NCBI GenBank assembly: GCA_029866965.1
Contig: CP123444.1
Coordinates: 1,033,501 to 1,097,500, forward strand
Reading direction: 5' to 3'
DNA length: 64,000 nucleotides
From: Flavobacteriaceae bacterium YJPT1-3
GTDB taxonomy: Bacteria > Bacteroidota > Bacteroidia > Flavobacteriales > Flavobacteriaceae
Part shown: positions 63,601 through 64,000 of the stretch, piece by piece
Numbering within the stretch: position 1 is the first letter of the stretch
Layout: every line of letters begins with the position of its first letter
Translations under genes and position numbers: made by a program
The notes under the pieces: model-generated
What the model was told of the DNA's origin: nothing
What the model saw: only the letters and a program-made list of their open reading frames with translations
Databases searched by the model: none

Positions 63601-64000
63601 CTTATGAAGTGAGTACAGACAATGTGAACTTTACCCCAATTGCTGGTGATACCTATGTGATTGACAATCTGCAAGGTGGTCAGGCGTATGCGGTTTTCGT
63701 TCGGGATGCTTTTGGTTGTGATGCGGTTGTAGCCCCTATGACCTTTGATGCACCCATTGTTTTGGCAGCTGAAGCAGCGCCGGAATATTTCTGTGATAGA
63801 GATGCTTCGATTATGGTGACCGGTGTCGATCCACAGTTTGCAGACGATGTACTGTACGCTATGGATGGAGGTCCAGGACAATTGTCAAATGAGTTTACTA
63901 ATGTAGCACCCGGTATGCATAGCATCGAGGTTCAACACACGCTCAGCGGTTGTACCTATACCATACCACCTGTAGAAGTAATGGATGTGGAAGCAGTGAG
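54639..64000 (+). CDS. Giant SprB-like surface adhesin (partial, no end in window)
   Basis: Open for 3,120 codons to the window edge. In-frame ATGs at 54639, 54645, 54651 and 54663; any gives a signal peptide (MRTLWIMLCLMGIGSQAVAQ). N-terminal globular domain (about 60-385), a DUF11-like domain starting DLFVTKRVYDL (about 391-475), a Cys-rich region, then from nt about 57,100 (residue about 825) some 27 SprB-type repeats of about 80-95 aa. Each repeat has 'C..G..G.I......GG..PY.Y...' and ends 'F..L..G.Y...V.D..GC'. Architecture of mobile gliding adhesins carried by T9SS; C-terminus unseen. Confidence 0.88.
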   Translation, partial: MIMNMKQVMRTLWIMLCLMGIGSQAVAQQVVGEVPFSQRMEQTIKGDLTILANGILGLSSNPNGNYNGTANNNGNNMVYIDIDSDPTTFSSSSSTFDGIDSCARITYAGLYWAATYPIVSAEIPDNDLDSYPAVDPRPDFREIKFGMPGQPYVDITPTSGSYATQVIFNGYPNTPSNPIDQAVKDVPYIAYADVTELVQSLPDPSGEYTVANIRAFNGRRRNGTCGGWTLVLVYETPLDTRKYIASFDGFSQITGSTTRDYQVSGFQTIPNGPVRARFGVGTLEGDVSIRNDELQMKADLIPAVFTRLSNAANPVNNFFNSSVTRDGANVTTRTPRSVNNLGYDTDLFLINNPLNSVIPNGETGATFRALTNGDSYSTFVNTFAIEIIEPDLFVTKRVYDLANNDITGAGVNLGQEVFYELTIQNIGNDNAVNAYIIDDLPINVDFIPGTVTAPPGVTVTFDQVAHQLRFDLDPSIVEVNDAEFKIRFKVKVLEDCNGLRDACSNLIENTATSYYQGEINTDSVNQEPSYYALDGCNFGVTGSTNFLLGLEDCDFIRDEVLCGASLDLTAGDGYTSYTWTDQNGNVVGTTQTITVTQPGTYRCDKVAPAPCVDDVETVNVTLFSAVTSPILPFGDRTVTCPIDGTQMPEIYLCGANDNRLIQTGIQDAESMVWERLDPTSCAATPQQECPNTDGACTWNQVATGPNYDVTLAGEYRVTINYPNGCFRTFFFNVYQNTLDPNLALIEPIQCGNDGIIEVQNVPATGYEFSLSPSGPWQTDPRFTVTTAGNYIAYIRQIDPLGTACVFTADVDVPEVGITINTIVTDVACQGDQGSITVQVTDAIPAYRYTISDGGSFTQTYNTNQSTHTFNGLNPGTYTIDVTAGDGACAISTTETVTLLSDLALTANVQQDITCDSGLIQVSATGGIAPYNFAIYSYNGTDVDPTAYVWQTDETFVIPAGQDGTYSFIVADQNNCTAVSNPVTIEEIQPLPYEVNATGVECNGDDSGSIIFTVLAPQGGYMVRYSIDGGITFQSSRIFNNLVAGTYDTVFRTLRDGVTCDYTQQIIIDEPDPLTADLTLVQDYTCLQRATIQATNVSGGTPPYEYSFNGNTYFPGDTFSGLTDGVYTLFIRDANRCVVETAPLTIDPLNPPTDITFSATAISCPALTSDVTLSVTDGDPAFNYEIIAPAAAVTNNGSNATFSGLPIGSYTFRVTDSRGCTYDENYTINDITYIQADPQSVTNVTCVGDTDGAVTFAISGFTTYDYTITGPASFTSSGAGQSTNTVTETGLAAGTYQITVTDNTTNCTDTASLTVEEPAAPFAIDDIEINPITCASPGFDPGSVTISVSGGWGGYSYILTYPDASTAGPQNNGTFNNLTLDGTYTIEVTDANGCVISQNFVMDPATPPVLALAVNDFCYDAATGLEITASITSGGTAPFQYRIQQGAGPFSAYQTNNVFSGLAAGTYTVEVIDSRNCTATQTITVAPTLTAAAALTKDFDCSASPDAVIDVTVSGGYPIYTYEVSDDGGVTYTTYTPPFTTTTPGDYEFRVTDSQGCVATTQAITVSPAVPPVATHTTTDPSCNGGSDGQVIITVDPNVGQAPYTIDFNGGSPSSQTTYTGLSAGITYNYIVRDAKACETPYSFTLSEPTAITADVFFDPITCGMSGDELGTIRVENVAGGSGTYTYYLLDGGGNLDTTTSSTNPEGPTALDNTTFDDLTFGDYTVRIVDSNGCEYVESNRINTTVDIVDPVVDVTTDCIDQVTLNVNINGGVGPFLISILNYAPHSTSVPPNMLPTSSGTPQERNHQYSGLPFGVEFWIQVVDTDTGCSSVEVIPAQNPPNGPEVTIVDTIDSCFGADTGEMTFEVNGHTGTTIDWDIVDIATGLTIASFTESVTPMVTFTRTVTSLPNGNYYIEVTDGGATPCISGAQFRIAENSEIFLTEVSNVNANCNIGAQVSVRATGGTGPYTYSFVPDGAPAGTFTSSNFAELDPAISLDWDVYVQDAIGCPQGPLDISIEVDPLPVLTVPAFADDQCASDGTSYTFTVTGSSPSTPPITPLSYSLDGVSFVGSGNSHTFTVSAPGVYTVSLRDGNGCIVTDDIEIFPPLDVFAFAEAQPSCTTGGTIEVSGSGGSGTSANYDFVLLDSSLTPVSGFPLTGNQFVNVPDGDYVVRITDTTVGSPNCTADFPITLEQPVLPVLLAPTVTDVSCNGAMDGSIRANLDATTATQPPYTYELFDNMTNISIAGPQASPLFTGLSGGEYRIEVISGRDCQAVQAPITVNEASPLAFTVSATEFACAANNSVNTVTITATITNDTSGNPSGTAPYLYSLDGTNFQTTNTFDIVDTGVTQNFTVYVRDAAGCQETQTITVDPLPVLTATVVNQVTPISCVTDEVVTVEVTGGSGNYTYTLLPSGPTQGPTTSTLATFTLTEPGTYVFQVTDVDTGCYINTAPYTIAPFDTMEVAATRIRGNACYGDANGELSVDVSGYTGAYTYEVFDDLGTSVQIGVGDTSANPLIISNLATNVYTVAIMQTNQPFCAEVTNVVRIEGPPAPLALTAAVTDDLTCDPGMDGTITATASGGWGQYTYSLNGGPFVSSPVFTGLGAGTYTIQVRDRATDFCLESQIVTIDAPLPIAASATGTDVVCYNDTNGTVTATASGGQGPGTYTYVLNYPSGNTSAVQTTPVFTDLPPGTYTVTVNDDLNCGITTNPVIINNPPEVGVTVAITQETTCLNDTEITVNGSNGTPPYLYSMDGVNFSANNTFSGLGAGDYTFYVQDAIGCTSSASNTITVEEIMPLEVQLNLDAAQISCFGMTNGAVDAQATGGLGDYMYTLVSPTNTVISGPQTSGYFNNIPPGTYRIAVDSQDCEVTSQPFTIVEPPLLEVEIDVQHVTCFGEQDGVITITAGGGSPDILYSIDQLQYTTDNVLEDLAGGTYTVFVQDRRGCSQEFEVEVEEAPALEANGSILSTEVCQGEDTNSIEVVITGGRQPYEVSTDNVNFTPIAGDTYVIDNLQGGQAYAVFVRDAFGCDAVVAPMTFDAPIVLAAEAAPEYFCDRDASIMVTGVDPQFADDVLYAMDGGPGQLSNEFTNVAPGMHSIEVQHTLSGCTYTIPPVEVMDVEAV
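60966..60979. repeat. Near-palindrome GCTTTCGCGGAAGC, in the adhesin gene
   Basis: One substitution from the perfect 14-mer; read as Ala-Phe-Ala-Glu-Ala, so the variant alters the usual Lys. Confidence 0.7.

Noticed and set aside
55418-63925. Numerous minus-strand ORFs opposite the giant adhesin
   Set aside because: They are shadows of a repetitive, Thr/Gly/Val-rich coding frame and show no domain.

Overview
The window reads as chromosome of a marine-type Flavobacteriaceae (Bacteroidota), GC in the mid-40s by eye. Supporting signs are Bacteroidota promoters (TTTG, about 19-22 nt, TAnnTTTG), almost no Shine-Dalgarno sites, a type IX secretion (T9SS) sorting domain, a PorP/SprF-like protein and a giant SprB-repeat adhesin, an rbfA/FtsX-permease/mce neighbourhood, and DUF6090, a family I know mainly from Flavobacteriia. 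Most gene order is housekeeping; three stretches are unusual.

Layout. 1-22.46 kb: a partial secreted protein, rnr, an AT-rich gap, rpiB, an ElaA-like acetyltransferase, a sterol-desaturase-family hydroxylase, an S41 protease, a DUF4349 lipoprotein, rnpA, M1 and S8 peptidases, an MBL-fold hydrolase, a Na+/H+ antiporter, lepA, an outer-membrane beta-barrel receptor, dusB, an FtsX-family permease, rbfA and mce. 22.46-24.0 kb: an invaded tRNA(CAT) locus. Two 341-bp direct repeats, each with a small GIY-YIG nuclease ORF and a broken copy of the first 30 nt of the tRNA, lie between a good promoter and the intact tRNA. A second copy of the tRNA 3' end plus terminator lies downstream. 24.0-33.0 kb: a co-directional cluster of a cupin/SnoaL protein, a SnoaL-like lipoprotein and ten tandem DUF6090 membrane proteins. 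The ten share a near-invariant N-terminal module and have divergent C-terminal domains; one carries an in-frame stop.

33.5-49.7 kb returns to housekeeping: a tiny Pro-rich membrane protein, ribE, pdxA, DUF177-rpmF-fabH-accB-accC (fatty-acid synthesis start), an FAD oxidoreductase, a GreA/B-like protein, an ABC ATPase with an altered Walker A, a prolyl oligopeptidase, asd, mscL, alr, tdk, a conserved hypothetical, DoxX and rsmI. 49.9-64.0 kb is a gliding/T9SS cluster: an Ig-like protein with a type B sorting domain, a PorP/SprF-like protein with SPOR-like repeats whose frame breaks at a C7 tract, and a giant SprB-like adhesin (about 27 repeats visible) that runs off the window.

A further genome-wide-looking signal is the palindrome GCTTTCGCGAAAGC: eight perfect copies and several near copies in 64 kb, in genes and between them. 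All calls come from reading the sequence; no database search or folding program was run.
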